Assembly (NCBI RefSeq): GCF_015356865.1
Contig: NZ_JAAFZA010000043.1
Span: forward strand, 1-56,647
DNA length: 56,647 bases
Source of the DNA: Catenulispora pinisilvae
GTDB taxonomy: Bacteria; Actinomycetota; Actinomycetes; Streptomycetales; Catenulisporaceae
Direction: 5' to 3'
Below the pieces are notes generated by a model. It was not told the origin of the DNA. It was given only the letters and a program-made list of their open reading frames with translations, and searched no databases. The position numbers were made by a program, and so were the translations under genes. Numbering within the stretch: the first letter of the stretch is position 1; every line of letters begins with the position of its first letter. Shown piece after piece: positions 48,651-56,647 of the stretch.

Positions 48651-50217
48651 GTTCTCGGACTCCTTGCGTCGTTGGTGGCTTCGGGACTCGTCGCGGAGGC
48701 TCGGGAACCGAGAAGAGTGGGGCTTGCTCGCCACGAGCGGGCGGGTTCGCGACCGTGGCGCGGTGCCGCTGGTCAAGGCGGGTGCTGCGTCCCGGCGGCA
48801 GAGCCAGTGGCCGGCGCATCGGCCCGGGCGGCGGCAGCGGCGCCGGGGCTGGCGGGCGCGGATTTGGGGGTGCGCCGCTTGGCGGCATGTCGGGCGGTGG
48901 TTCCTGGGTGACGGTCATGGTGGGTGGCTTGGGGCGCCAACCTCCCGAACCGCTTCCGCCTCCGCCGGGGCGTGGGCCAATGAACGGCCCGACGGCGCCT
49001 CCGGTAGGAGGAGGCGCCGATCGGGATGACCCCGTTCCGCCACGCCCCGGCGGCCGGAAGCCGTGACGCATCAAGCCCCAGGTCTTGTAGTAGAGGAACG
49101 CGCGGGCCATGCGGCCAACCGGGCTGGTGTGGAACGGCGAGCGTCCCAGCACGACGCGCTGCACCCATCCTGGGATCTTCAGCAGGACGATGAAGAGGCA
49201 CAAGCAAATCAGCAAATCGAGGAGGCCACCGCCAGTGGGCAGCCCGAAGACGTTGGTCGTCTGCGGATCGAAGAAGATCTGGATGCTCGTGATCAGCACC
49301 AGCGCCTGCAACACCTGGATCGCGATGCACCCGAAGATCGCTCGCCACCACAGCTTGGCGACGCCCTCAGTCCACGGCAGGGCGTGACAGGCGAACGCCA
49401 GCGGCGAGCCGGCGGTCAGCACAATGAGCACAGCCGAGCGGGTCAGGTATGTGATCAGCAGCGCGACGCCGAGAACAGCGATCGCCAGGCCGATGAGCAT
49501 CAAGAACAGGTTGCCTGCGCCGGGTAGCAGTACCTGGTCCGTCAGCGTCGATGTCAGCGCGTTGCCCACGCCCTGGGCAGAGACCGGACCGGTCAGCAGC
49601 GCCGCCGACAACGCATTTCCGATGCCGATGAGTTGGTTGATCAGCCAAAGCGAGGCGTTGGACGCGATCATGCCGATGACCAGCCGCGGGATGATCTCTT
49701 TGACCGCGTATCGGGACTGGACGGTTTCGTGGCCCATCACGGTCAGCCCACCCACCAGGATGAAGAGCACGTAGACGGTGTTTGCCGTGATGAGGACGCC
49801 GTCCCAGATCTGGCTGATGCGGCCGTCGGTAAGGTTCGGCGAGGCCAGAAGCGTGGTCCCGAGCAACTTCAGCACGGGCTCGAGGGCCTGCTTGACCAGG
49901 TGACCGAACCAGGTGTCGATCGCCTTCTCGATCTGGCCCGGGATGTCGAAGAGACCGGGGTCCTGCTTGTCGGGCTCGTCCTGGCCCGGGATCGGCCCAC
50001 CTGGAGCAGGAACCGATGAGCCCGGGCCGAACCCGGGCCCGTAGATCCCCGGCAGCGGCGACGGCATCACTGGCGAAGGTGCTGGCGGTCCCGGCGCCGG
50101 ATCCGCAGCAGCGGACCCGACACCGGACAGCAGAAGCGCGACAAGCACCGCAACGACCAAGACAACTGGTCGGCCCATTGCTGCCGTACGCCGCGTGATC
50201 GGAGACATGCCGGTCAA
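48631..50217 (-). CDS. VirB6/TrbL-like channel membrane protein
   Basis: 528 residues; TTG 50217 or ATG 50208 are possible starts. An N-terminal signal (VVLVVAVLVALLLSGVGSAA) is followed by a proline-rich linker, then DIPGQIEKAIDTWFGHLVKQ. At least six hydrophobic helices follow (TANTVYVLFILVGGLTVMG, LFLMLIGLAIAVLGVALLIT, LLICLCLFIVLLKIPGW). The C-terminal 150 residues are rich in Pro, Gly and Arg and probably disordered. This matches the polytopic VirB6/TrbL component in Gram-positive transfer modules. Overlaps with both neighbours indicate one operon. Confidence 0.82.
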   Translation of the reverse strand: MTGMSPITRRTAAMGRPVVLVVAVLVALLLSGVGSAAADPAPGPPAPSPVMPSPLPGIYGPGFGPGSSVPAPGGPIPGQDEPDKQDPGLFDIPGQIEKAIDTWFGHLVKQALEPVLKLLGTTLLASPNLTDGRISQIWDGVLITANTVYVLFILVGGLTVMGHETVQSRYAVKEIIPRLVIGMIASNASLWLINQLIGIGNALSAALLTGPVSAQGVGNALTSTLTDQVLLPGAGNLFLMLIGLAIAVLGVALLITYLTRSAVLIVLTAGSPLAFACHALPWTEGVAKLWWRAIFGCIAIQVLQALVLITSIQIFFDPQTTNVFGLPTGGGLLDLLICLCLFIVLLKIPGWVQRVVLGRSPFHTSPVGRMARAFLYYKTWGLMRHGFRPPGRGGTGSSRSAPPPTGGAVGPFIGPRPGGGGSGSGGWRPKPPTMTVTQEPPPDMPPSGAPPNPRPPAPAPLPPPGPMRRPLALPPGRSTRLDQRHRATVANPPARGEQAPLFSVPEPPRRVPKPPTTQGVRERGRQHR

Positions 50218-50606
50218 CGGGCCCCAACGAGCCCTTGAAGCACGGTCACCAGCGTCGGCGCCAGCATCGCGAGCCCGTAGCCGAACATCGCAGACTTCAG
50301 CGCCCGCTTAGCCTTCTCGACCTCGCTGGGGTCACCGCCGGCCATCACGTAGCGAAGCCCGCCGATCGTGACGAACATGGTCGCCACCGCCGCCAGGATC
50401 CCGACGACCCACCCAGTGATGTTGCCGACAACCTGGGGAAGCGTTGCCGCGGCTTCGTACGAGACAGTCGCCGCCGGAGCCCGCGTACACGCGAAGATCA
50501 TCAGTACCGCCGAGACGACCAGCAGCAGCGCGGCGCGGCGTCGGTGATGGACTGCGCTCGGACGGCGGTAGCCGTGGCGTGGACGGGTCTGGGGAGTCAG
50601 GGTCAT
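50214..50606 (-). CDS. VirB2/TrbC-like conjugative pilin
   Basis: 130 residues. A long basic leader and hydrophobic signal (AALLLVVSAVLMIFACTRAP) are followed by a mature part with two helices: ITGWVVGILAAVATMFVTIG and AMFGYGLAMLAPTLVTVLQG. The loop YVMAGGDPSEVEKAKRALKS is typical of Gram-positive VirB2-like subunits. It is the likely channel or pilus subunit. It precedes the VirB6-like gene, which it overlaps by four bases. Confidence 0.8.
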   Translation of the reverse strand: MTLTPQTRPRHGYRRPSAVHHRRRAALLLVVSAVLMIFACTRAPAATVSYEAAATLPQVVGNITGWVVGILAAVATMFVTIGGLRYVMAGGDPSEVEKAKRALKSAMFGYGLAMLAPTLVTVLQGLVGAR

Positions 50607-50632
50607 GGAGATCGTCCTTCGTCAGATCCGCG

Positions 50633-51454
50633 CTAGGCGGCGAGGTCCCCGGGCGGTTCCTCGACGAAAGAAGTCCGGCTCGAAGACTCAGAACTGTCCG
50701 ACGTGCTTCCGGCTTCACTCTTTCGGCCCCGCTTGAAGGCCCTGCGGGAGCTGCCCGTGGTCCCCGTGAGGTGCGCCGCGACGCGCATCTCGGCCTTTCG
50801 CAGCCGCAGCAGGACAGCATTCGGACTGATCTCCAACAGCTCGGCGACGTCCCCGAGCGGGCGCCGGTCCAGACGTACCGCAGAGATCAGACCCGCTTCC
50901 GCCGCGGTGATGACGTTCTCCGAGACGAGCCTGACCAGAACAAGGTCCGGATGGCCGGACTCGGACTCGGACTCGGCGTGAGCATTCATGGTCGCGGCCG
51001 CGACAGCCTTTGCCACAAGAACTTCGGCGTAGGCCGACCGCCGGACGGCACGATACGTCGACCAATACATCCGCGTCAGGATCGCCGGCCGGTCGACGTC
51101 GACCGTACGCAGTGCCTCCAAGAACGCAGTCACGACCTCGGCGCACAAGTCTTCGTAGCTCGTGTCGGCGTAGTCGCGGGCGAACTGCTTTGCCAGGTTT
51201 GCCAGGCCCGGCAATGCCATGCCGAGGGCGACCGTCTTCCAGATGTCGCCGCGTGAACGTGTGCTCTTGACGATCTCGCACCAGATCAGATCGCGGGTCG
51301 CAGGGGAGGTCGCGCGAGCGAGAAGCAGACCCTTGACCTCATCCATGCGGTAATCCCGATCTTCACCGAATACACGCCCACCCATGAGAACAGGAAGAGC
51401 CACGAGCAAATCGAACTCGCGCGAGGCTTCCGCGAGAACTGTGATACCCGTCAT
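50633..51454 (-). CDS. sigma-70-like helix-turn-helix regulator heading the T4SS operon
   Basis: 273 residues from ATG 51454 with GGAGG eight bases upstream. The N-terminal two thirds have the helical LIWCEIVKSTRSRGDIWKTV and YADTSYEDLCAEVVTAFLEA, then YWSTYRAVRRSAYAEV, a pattern of sigma-factor region 2-like helices. The C-terminal SENVITAAEAGLISAVRLDR followed by RPLGDVAELLEISPNAVLLR is a region 4-type helix-turn-helix. The extreme C-terminus is Ser/Glu-rich. It probably controls expression of the transfer operon it heads (26 bases before the pilin gene). A full sigma factor function is not certain. Confidence 0.65.
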   Translation of the reverse strand: MTGITVLAEASREFDLLVALPVLMGGRVFGEDRDYRMDEVKGLLLARATSPATRDLIWCEIVKSTRSRGDIWKTVALGMALPGLANLAKQFARDYADTSYEDLCAEVVTAFLEALRTVDVDRPAILTRMYWSTYRAVRRSAYAEVLVAKAVAAATMNAHAESESESGHPDLVLVRLVSENVITAAEAGLISAVRLDRRPLGDVAELLEISPNAVLLRLRKAEMRVAAHLTGTTGSSRRAFKRGRKSEAGSTSDSSESSSRTSFVEEPPGDLAA

Positions 51455-51907
51455 TTCGTTGACCTCCGTGGTCGCCGGAAAGGTGATTGCCTTTCCAGCT
51501 ACGACCACCGCGATCAAATATCTGTCGCGAGAAAGTGACGGACGCGAGCGCCTACCGTCAATTTCCTACGCGCTGACGACCAGCGTTGACGAGCAAAGTC
51601 CGACCACCAAGAGCTCGGCCGATCGCGTAGACCTGGCCATTTCACGCTGGTGGCCCGCTGCCAGGAACACGGCCCAGCGTCAACTTAAGACGTCTGGGAT
51701 TCACTCGTCCGCCCGATCGTGACCTAGCCATCCACACCACCGCGCCAGATCGATGATCACACTTCGAGAGCGTTTTTCACGCCCATTTCACGCAGCCGTG
51801 AGCGGCCAGTGGAGTGAAACAGGACGAGCCCAGACAGTTTCATGCCGTGAAACCGGACTTCGGAAGCGATCGGAACACCATCCGCCTCGCCCGAAGGACA
51901 ACTGCAT
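51455..51907. promoter_or_regulatory. divergent promoter region of the T4SS operon
   Basis: This 453-bp non-coding gap lies between the sigma-like gene (leftward) and the methylase-like gene (rightward), so it should hold both promoters. I could not single out convincing -10/-35 pairs or repeats. Short frames here lack ribosome binding sites and domains. Confidence 0.45.
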
Positions 51908-52558
51908 ATGCGACCGCACGCCAGCCGTCAAAGGTCCGTCGCCACCCTCGCTCGACAGGCCATCACGACCTACACCGACCAGGACAGCCTGCTTCTCGAT
52001 CCGATCTGCGGCTCCGGCGACATCCTGGTCGAGGCCGTACGCGCCGGCCGCATGGCCATCGGCGTCGAACACGAGCCGTACTGGGTGGACATGGCGCGAA
52101 CCCGCATCGAACGGGCCACGGATTCAGGTCGCGGAGGATTCGCCGCAGTGGTGAACGGCAGCGTCGACACACTCGTCAGGATGCTGGCTGGCGAAGACCG
52201 CTCCGACCGGGCCTCGATGGTACTGACGGCGCCTCAAACCGGAACGACGCTGCGCGCCGACGACGAGGGCACCGCTTCGAACATCGCCGAGTTCATCGCG
52301 GGCTCGGTCTCGTCCGTGTCTCGCTGCACTCAGGTGACAGCCGCGCAGAGTCTTCATGGCGTCATCTGCTGGCCGGTCCCAAGCATCGACATCCCCTGGG
52401 CGATCGAAGAAGTCCTCACCGCTGTCGGATTCACGCTGGTTGACCGCCAGACCGTCGGTAGCACATCTGTCAGCCTGTTGCTATTGAATCGGCCGGATAT
52501 GGGGCCGACGATGCCGGAGAGGGTCGATCAAGTCGATTTCAGTGGCCTGGACCGATGA
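51908..52558 (+). CDS. degenerate DNA methyltransferase-like protein
   Basis: 216 residues from ATG 51908 with GAAGGA nine bases upstream. SLLLDPICGSGDILVEAVRA followed by GRMAIGVEHEPYWVDMAR is the motif X/I region of N6/N4 DNA methyltransferases (DPxxGSGxT.. then GxExxxxYxxxA). The place of the catalytic motif IV, usually (T/D)SPPY, is occupied by VLTAPQTG, so the enzyme is probably inactive as a base methyltransferase. The C-terminal part has VLTAVGFTLVDRQTVGST. It may bind SAM or DNA without methylating. It is divergent from the transfer operon and may serve as its accessory regulator. Confidence 0.65.
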   Translation: MRPHASRQRSVATLARQAITTYTDQDSLLLDPICGSGDILVEAVRAGRMAIGVEHEPYWVDMARTRIERATDSGRGGFAAVVNGSVDTLVRMLAGEDRSDRASMVLTAPQTGTTLRADDEGTASNIAEFIAGSVSSVSRCTQVTAAQSLHGVICWPVPSIDIPWAIEEVLTAVGFTLVDRQTVGSTSVSLLLLNRPDMGPTMPERVDQVDFSGLDR

Positions 52559-52572
52559 ACACAACCTACGGT

Positions 52573-52980
52573 CAGGATCCAGGGTGAAAGCAAAGTCTTT
52601 TGATCTTGATGCGGCTTGCTGAGCTGCAAAGCGGCGATGAGTAGCAGGGCACGAAGAGGCGGCCCTTCGGTGGGATGATGTGAGTTCCTACGCTTACATG
52701 ATCCGTCCCGAAAGGCCGCTCGTGCCAGTCTCGCATGACCTGTTTTCCCTGGCCAGTGCGGATCCGATCGAGGTGGGCCGCGCCGAGGTCGCGGACTTGA
52801 TGGCCTTGTTCTCCCAGCTGACGGATCCGCGCAGGGCACGCGGGGCGCGTCACGGGCTGGCCTCGATACTCACGGTGCTGCTCTTCGCGGCACTGGCCGG
52901 GACCAAGACGTCCACCGCCTACGAATACCTGCACAGAAGCCGAGACTGTGGATCGCCGTCTCTGACATATGCCAGCGCGA
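52573..52980 (+). pseudogene. ISAs1-type transposase, 5' fragment
   Basis: After a possible IS end (CAGGATCCAGGGTGAAAGC at 52573) a rightward frame gives ADLMALFSQLTDPRRARGAR and HGLASILTVLLFAALAGTKT, then STAYEYLHRS. This is the N-terminal domain of ISAs1/H-repeat transposases (LxxLxDPRxxRGxRHxLxxIL). The catalytic DDE part is missing: after about 52950 the frame is unrelated. It is an inactive remnant adjoining the HEPN-NACHT gene's 3' end. Confidence 0.65.
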
Positions 52981-53049
52981 CAACTTCAACGCCGAAACCG
53001 GCTCACCCTAAAACTGCCATAAAGCATCCGCCCTTCACTCTCGGTAATC

Positions 53050-55803
53050 CTAGAAATTCCCAGTGCCCCGTAGCCGCCACTTCGCCGGTCCAGCCGAGTT
53101 CACTGGATCTTGGACCAACTTTCCTTCCTTAAGCATCGTCTTCACGAAGCTCCGCCAGCGCTCGATACCATACTCGCGCGTCCATTTCATGCGCCCGTCG
53201 CCGTCCGGGGGGAGATAACGCTCATTCACAATGAGAGGCACGCGGGCATTTGTGATCTTATCTATAAAGAACGCTTCCACCGAGTCTTCATCAACTACTT
53301 CCTCCGGAAGACCGAGCATCTGACGCATTCGACGCCGACTGCTTATCAGCTCATTCTGAGTGAGTAGTTCGGAAACCTGCTCGTACGAGTCGTTCAGAAG
53401 TGCTTCGGGTGAAGCCTCCACCAGGTCAACGCGATCGACACGGGAAGAAGTCAGCCGTACGGTGACATCGTCGCAGATGACCAAATGCCGGATCTCGGAT
53501 TGGTCGAGCACGACTCGACCCGATCCACGCAGGACGAGCCGGTCAACGACAATCCGGCGTGCAGAGCGCGCGACCTCGGCCGTTCCGTACACCCTCGCCC
53601 ACAATTCGCCTAGGCTGGCCATCGCCGGACGCATATAGTCGGGAGACTCCTCCACAGCCACTTGTGCCTGGAGCGCTTCGATGAGCTGCTCAATCGTCTC
53701 CCGTCGATCCTGGGGCCACATGGAACGTATCAGCTGCGCACACAACGCCGAGATGGCGACGTTGGTTAGCACAGAAAGCATTTGCTGAAGCGGCACCTGC
53801 GTGATTTGCCGCGCCAAGAAATGTTCGGCGATCGCGAGGTGAGTGAAATTGAAGGAAAGCTCCTCGTCAGACCATTCTGCGCTCATGCCGCACAGAGCGA
53901 TCAGCCGGCGCTTCCGATCTGGGGTGAGATCGCGCCCTAAAGCTTGCTCGGCAGCGAGTATCAGCTCGTCTTCCGAGACCTCGGACGTCAACTTGCGTCC
54001 GCTCATCTCGGCGACCTCGCAGAAGACATCAGCGAGTTCGTCATGGGTGAAGATCGGGTTTCCCTGCTGGTCGGCAAGTTTGTAAAGCTCTCGCTGAAGG
54101 TACGTGTCGACCACGAACCGCAGGAAACCGGCCGACTGGCCCGCCTGCTTCCAGGCGGCGTAAGCCAGGCAGAAAAACGGAGTGGTCAGCAGCTCAGCGG
54201 CTTCTGGGTCGTCCTGCGCGGCGGCCACATCGATCGCCAGGCTCTTGGCCAGCTCGAGCAACTGCTCTTGCCGCCACGGCTGCAGCTTCATGGCCGTGAG
54301 CCGGTGGCGTGATTCCTTAGCTGGGTGTTCCGTCAAACTGGTCACGAGGCGCGCCTCGGAATAGCTCGAACGCGCAGATAGAATGACCGCGCCCCTGTTG
54401 CGCAGGCTATCGAGGATGGGCTGCAGACCCGACAACGGATTGTCATACGTGCGGAAACCCAGCATCTCGTCGAAGCCGTCGATTACCAGGATCGCAAGGC
54501 CGGCTCGACATAGGGCGAGCACAGAATCCCGCTCCAGGATCCTCGTTCCCGCGACGTAGTCGTTGATCAGCCGTTCAAGGCTCGTCGCGCCGGATCTACT
54601 GGACGAAACGTATATCACGATGGGTTCGAGGTCGCCGCTCCCGACTAGCGAGTCCCGCGCGAACTGCAGCAAGCTGTGGGTTTTTCCGGAGCCGGCCTCG
54701 CCGGTCAGGGTTATGAGGTTGGTGCTGCCGCGGTAGGCATCGACACCGCTGGCGACTCTCCTGCAGGCGTCAGCAATGGTCTCACCGTCCCGTCTGCTTC
54801 CCTCGTACTCGTCGTCAATCTCCACCAACGTCTGCACGTGGGGGACCGTCTGCCGTAGGTTCGGGAACAGCTCCTGGCTGATGACCTTCTCGGCGGCGAT
54901 CCGCTCATCAAGCTCCTCCAACAGCCGCTTCTTCAACAACTGCCAGTTGCAGACGTCCGCCAGGAACGCCTTGTACGGCTGCGGCTCCGAGCCACTCAGC
55001 CAAACCCTGGCGTTATTGGACGTAACTCCGAACCGATCTTCCCTTGGGACCGGACCGTCGGAGCTGCGCCGGTCCCAACGCACCACGATCGAGTCGGATG
55101 GCGAAGTGAGTATGTAGATCGAGTCCCGTTCGGCAAAGCCCTTCAGATCCCGTCTCAGATCCTCAGCGAATTCGTCGAAGATCCGATCGCCGCGCTGGAG
55201 CTCCAGCTTGTTCAGCGCCTCCACGGTTTCGTAGTCGGCCACGTCGACAGCCTCGCCGCGCCTGGGCCAATACGTCGCGGCCGTTCCCGAGAACGAGTGC
55301 AACGCCGCGAGACCACCGTCAAACATCCGAAACAGCGGCATGAGTTCGGCCACGTGGCCATGCTCATGGATCCGCACGATGCGCTCGGCGTTCTGAGACA
55401 CCACATCATGCAGGGCAGCTTGATCGATGTTTTCCGGCAGCGGCCCACCGTGACAGACCTGGTTGCGCACCCTCCTGATCGACAACTCAGGCTCCGCGAC
55501 CACCAGGACATCAATACTTGCAGCAACCGCCAGCGCGTCCTCCCTGCACGCGGGGCAATCTAACTTCATGCACTGCAGCCTGCTGTACTCGGCCCATTTC
55601 TCAAGCGACCCCGGCGTGATGAACTTCGCCGGCTTAGCATCTGCGGCGGCGCACAGCAGGCCCAAAACCCGCAGTTGGTACTCCACATGGACCAGCGTCC
55701 TGAAGGGATCTTCCTGCGGGTCGGGAGCCGCGACAAGTTCCACGATAGTCAGCGTGAACACCCCTTCACCCCACAGTACTGATGCACGATGAAATTGGCG
55801 CAT
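53050..55803 (-). CDS. HEPN-NACHT STAND NTPase, candidate antiphage effector
   Basis: 917 residues from ATG 55803, where GAGG is six bases upstream; an ATG four codons earlier is possible. The N-terminal helical domain contains IRRVRNQVCHGGPLPENIDQ with Arg113-Asn-x3-His118, the R(N)-x4-6-H active site of HEPN ribonucleases. The NACHT core has Walker A GEAGSGKTHSLL near residue 370 and Walker B LAILVIDGFDEML near 433, then ILSARSSYSEA (sensor) and LLTTPFFCLAYAAWKQAG. The C-terminal 400 residues are helical, and the last 60 (YGIERWRSFVKTMLKEGKLV) resemble a winged helix. HEPN plus NACHT proteins are known in bacterial immunity, where sensing activates RNA cleavage. No partner gene is adjacent, so it may act alone. 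Confidence 0.75.
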   Translation of the reverse strand: MRQFHRASVLWGEGVFTLTIVELVAAPDPQEDPFRTLVHVEYQLRVLGLLCAAADAKPAKFITPGSLEKWAEYSRLQCMKLDCPACREDALAVAASIDVLVVAEPELSIRRVRNQVCHGGPLPENIDQAALHDVVSQNAERIVRIHEHGHVAELMPLFRMFDGGLAALHSFSGTAATYWPRRGEAVDVADYETVEALNKLELQRGDRIFDEFAEDLRRDLKGFAERDSIYILTSPSDSIVVRWDRRSSDGPVPREDRFGVTSNNARVWLSGSEPQPYKAFLADVCNWQLLKKRLLEELDERIAAEKVISQELFPNLRQTVPHVQTLVEIDDEYEGSRRDGETIADACRRVASGVDAYRGSTNLITLTGEAGSGKTHSLLQFARDSLVGSGDLEPIVIYVSSSRSGATSLERLINDYVAGTRILERDSVLALCRAGLAILVIDGFDEMLGFRTYDNPLSGLQPILDSLRNRGAVILSARSSYSEARLVTSLTEHPAKESRHRLTAMKLQPWRQEQLLELAKSLAIDVAAAQDDPEAAELLTTPFFCLAYAAWKQAGQSAGFLRFVVDTYLQRELYKLADQQGNPIFTHDELADVFCEVAEMSGRKLTSEVSEDELILAAEQALGRDLTPDRKRRLIALCGMSAEWSDEELSFNFTHLAIAEHFLARQITQVPLQQMLSVLTNVAISALCAQLIRSMWPQDRRETIEQLIEALQAQVAVEESPDYMRPAMASLGELWARVYGTAEVARSARRIVVDRLVLRGSGRVVLDQSEIRHLVICDDVTVRLTSSRVDRVDLVEASPEALLNDSYEQVSELLTQNELISSRRRMRQMLGLPEEVVDEDSVEAFFIDKITNARVPLIVNERYLPPDGDGRMKWTREYGIERWRSFVKTMLKEGKLVQDPVNSAGPAKWRLRGTGNF

Positions 55804-55815
55804 CTGAATCCTCAT

Positions 55816-55934
55816 TCTAAGCCAACACGGCGCGAGCCGCCGGTCGATGGCCTAGCGGCGGGCGAGTCCATTTGCCTCCTGAGACGCCAGCATGAGCGGC
55901 GCTGGCGGCGTGGTACGTCCCGCCGGGCGTTGAG
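55816..55934. other. short gap upstream of the HEPN-NACHT gene
   Basis: It should hold the leftward promoter of the HEPN-NACHT gene. No specific element is recognised. Confidence 0.35.
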
Positions 55935-56106
55935 ATGATCCGGCTGGCGGTTCTCGGCGATATTGGCGACGTTTCGCGGCCGGCTACAAGGTGACGGAGT
56001 CCGCCCCGACGGCGATGTATCGTCGCTCACCTGCGCGCCAGTGGCGCAAATCACGTGTGGACTCGAGGACCCTGCGACATCGTGTGACTCATGGCCGTCG
56101 ATGTAG
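55935..56106 (+). pseudogene. metallophosphoesterase N-terminal fragment
   Basis: ATG 55935 begins MIRLAVLGDIGD, like the LAVLGDIGGH opening of calcineurin-type metallophosphoesterases. A frame change soon after is needed to read FRGRLQGDGVRPDGDVSSLT, then CAPVAQI, corresponding to the following helix and VVQxGDLVD region. The active-site His and later blocks are missing. It is a short decayed relic, and the call is tentative. Confidence 0.35.
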
Positions 56107-56571
56107 GCACCTACGAGTTGGTGTGCCCACAGGGCTCTTCGTGTGCCTGCCGCAGCTGCAGCCAGCCCGCTGATACCAACTCGGCCAACCCCGCAGCGTT
56201 CAGCCCGATCTGCATGGTCGACAGCCCCCGCACTACTCGCCTTTTTTCAGACCAGTACCCAAGCCAGGGGCAGCATCGGCAGACATCGGTCGTTAGAGGT
56301 GTCCACAGGTCAAGATCCTGACGGATCAGCGGCCACCGGATTCAGCCCAGGGCCGTCGACTTCACGCCATCGGTGACGCCGACGGCAGCGAGCTGCTGAG
56401 CCTGGCGTCTCTCGACCCGCAGCACCTCCCGCACCTTCTGCAGCCTGAGACCAGTGGCACTCAACAGATTGGGCCCAAAATGGGCCGCTGAAGTTGAAAA
56501 GTGACATTTCCGCAGGTCAGGGCGGATTCTAGGAGTCGTTGCAACACCTGAGCCTGAAGGTGTTGTTGACT
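56107..56571. other. non-coding gap with insertion-sequence-like end
   Basis: No gene is recognised. CAACACCT-GAGCCTGA-AGGTGTTG at 56542-56565 forms an 8-bp perfect hairpin directly before the start of the right-edge transposase-like gene. GTTGAAAAGTGACATTTCCG at about 56494 looks like an IS terminus, but its partner is outside the window. Confidence 0.35.
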
Positions 56572-56647
56572 ATGGATCAGTTCTCTGCGGGCCGAAAGCG
56601 TGGTCGTCCCGCCGGTGGCCGGTTGGCCGACGAGCGGGAGGGGTTCT
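56572..56647 (+). CDS. partial transposase-like gene, probably IS30 family
   Basis: ATG 56572 opens a frame that runs off the window after 25 codons. The visible residues (MDQFSAGRKRGRPAGGRLAD) resemble the N-terminus of actinomycete IS30-type transposases, in which a GRKRGRPAG-like AT-hook motif precedes the DNA-binding domain. Too little is present for a firm call. Confidence 0.4.
   Translation, partial: MDQFSAGRKRGRPAGGRLADEREGF

Overview
The window is uniformly GC-rich with strongly GC-biased third codon positions, many GTG starts and ATGA/GTGA gene overlaps. Its gene families (Tad pilus operon with a LysM/BTAD protein, SpdB-like DUF2637 protein, replication-relaxation protein, RsbW-type ATP-binding protein, XRE/TPR regulator) point to a filamentous actinomycete of the Streptomyces/Catenulispora/Actinospica type. 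This is inferred from gene content; no rRNA or confident tRNA gene is present. The stretch looks like an accessory island with several decayed mobile elements rather than core chromosome.

Layout. 0.4-3 kb: a membrane-anchored NB-ARC/TPR STAND ATPase. 3.5-5.9 kb: mobile-element debris, with two near-identical 123-bp MITE-like repeats bracketing a ricin-type lectin gene and a broken transposase, followed by a frameshifted tyrosine recombinase. 5.9-15.8 kb: a defence-like set with a zinc-knuckle endonuclease VII protein, two uncharacterised genes (one frameshifted), a DUF4238 protein, a HEAT-repeat protein and a PD-(D/E)XK nuclease-like/propeller/DUF4429 protein. 16-26.4 kb: a leftward Tad/Flp pilus operon running from a lipoprotein gene to a membrane LysM/BTAD protein. 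26.5-29.8 kb: a 5-formyltetrahydrofolate cyclo-ligase-like protein with an XRE/TPR regulator, then a rightward trio (resolvase-like protein without the catalytic serine, an unknown, an anti-sigma-type ATP-binding protein).

29.8-34.8 kb is the most interesting part: a compact RiPP locus. A 55-residue precursor, whose GTG start overlaps the stop of a radical SAM/SPASM maturase, carries three W-D-N motifs, one F-D-N and one W-D-K. This is the pattern expected for several three-residue cyclophanes. A GntR/UTRA regulator and two copies of one 16-bp palindrome, one at the regulator/methyltransferase divergent promoter and one at the RiPP operon promoter, suggest a dedicated control circuit. A pentapeptide-repeat protein and a protein with an HxD...H...R pattern follow.

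37.6-51.5 kb is a leftward conjugation module: sigma-like regulator, VirB2-like pilin, VirB6/TrbL-like protein, PrgI-like protein, VirB4, VirD4/TraG-type coupling protein, replication-relaxation protein and NlpC/P60 hydrolase, then small unknown genes separated by strong hairpins and an SpdB-like protein. No conventional relaxase is visible. The right end holds a degenerate DNA methylase, an ISAs1-type transposase fragment, a HEPN-NACHT protein that could be an abortive-infection effector, a decayed metallophosphoesterase and the first codons of a likely IS30-type transposase cut by the window edge.
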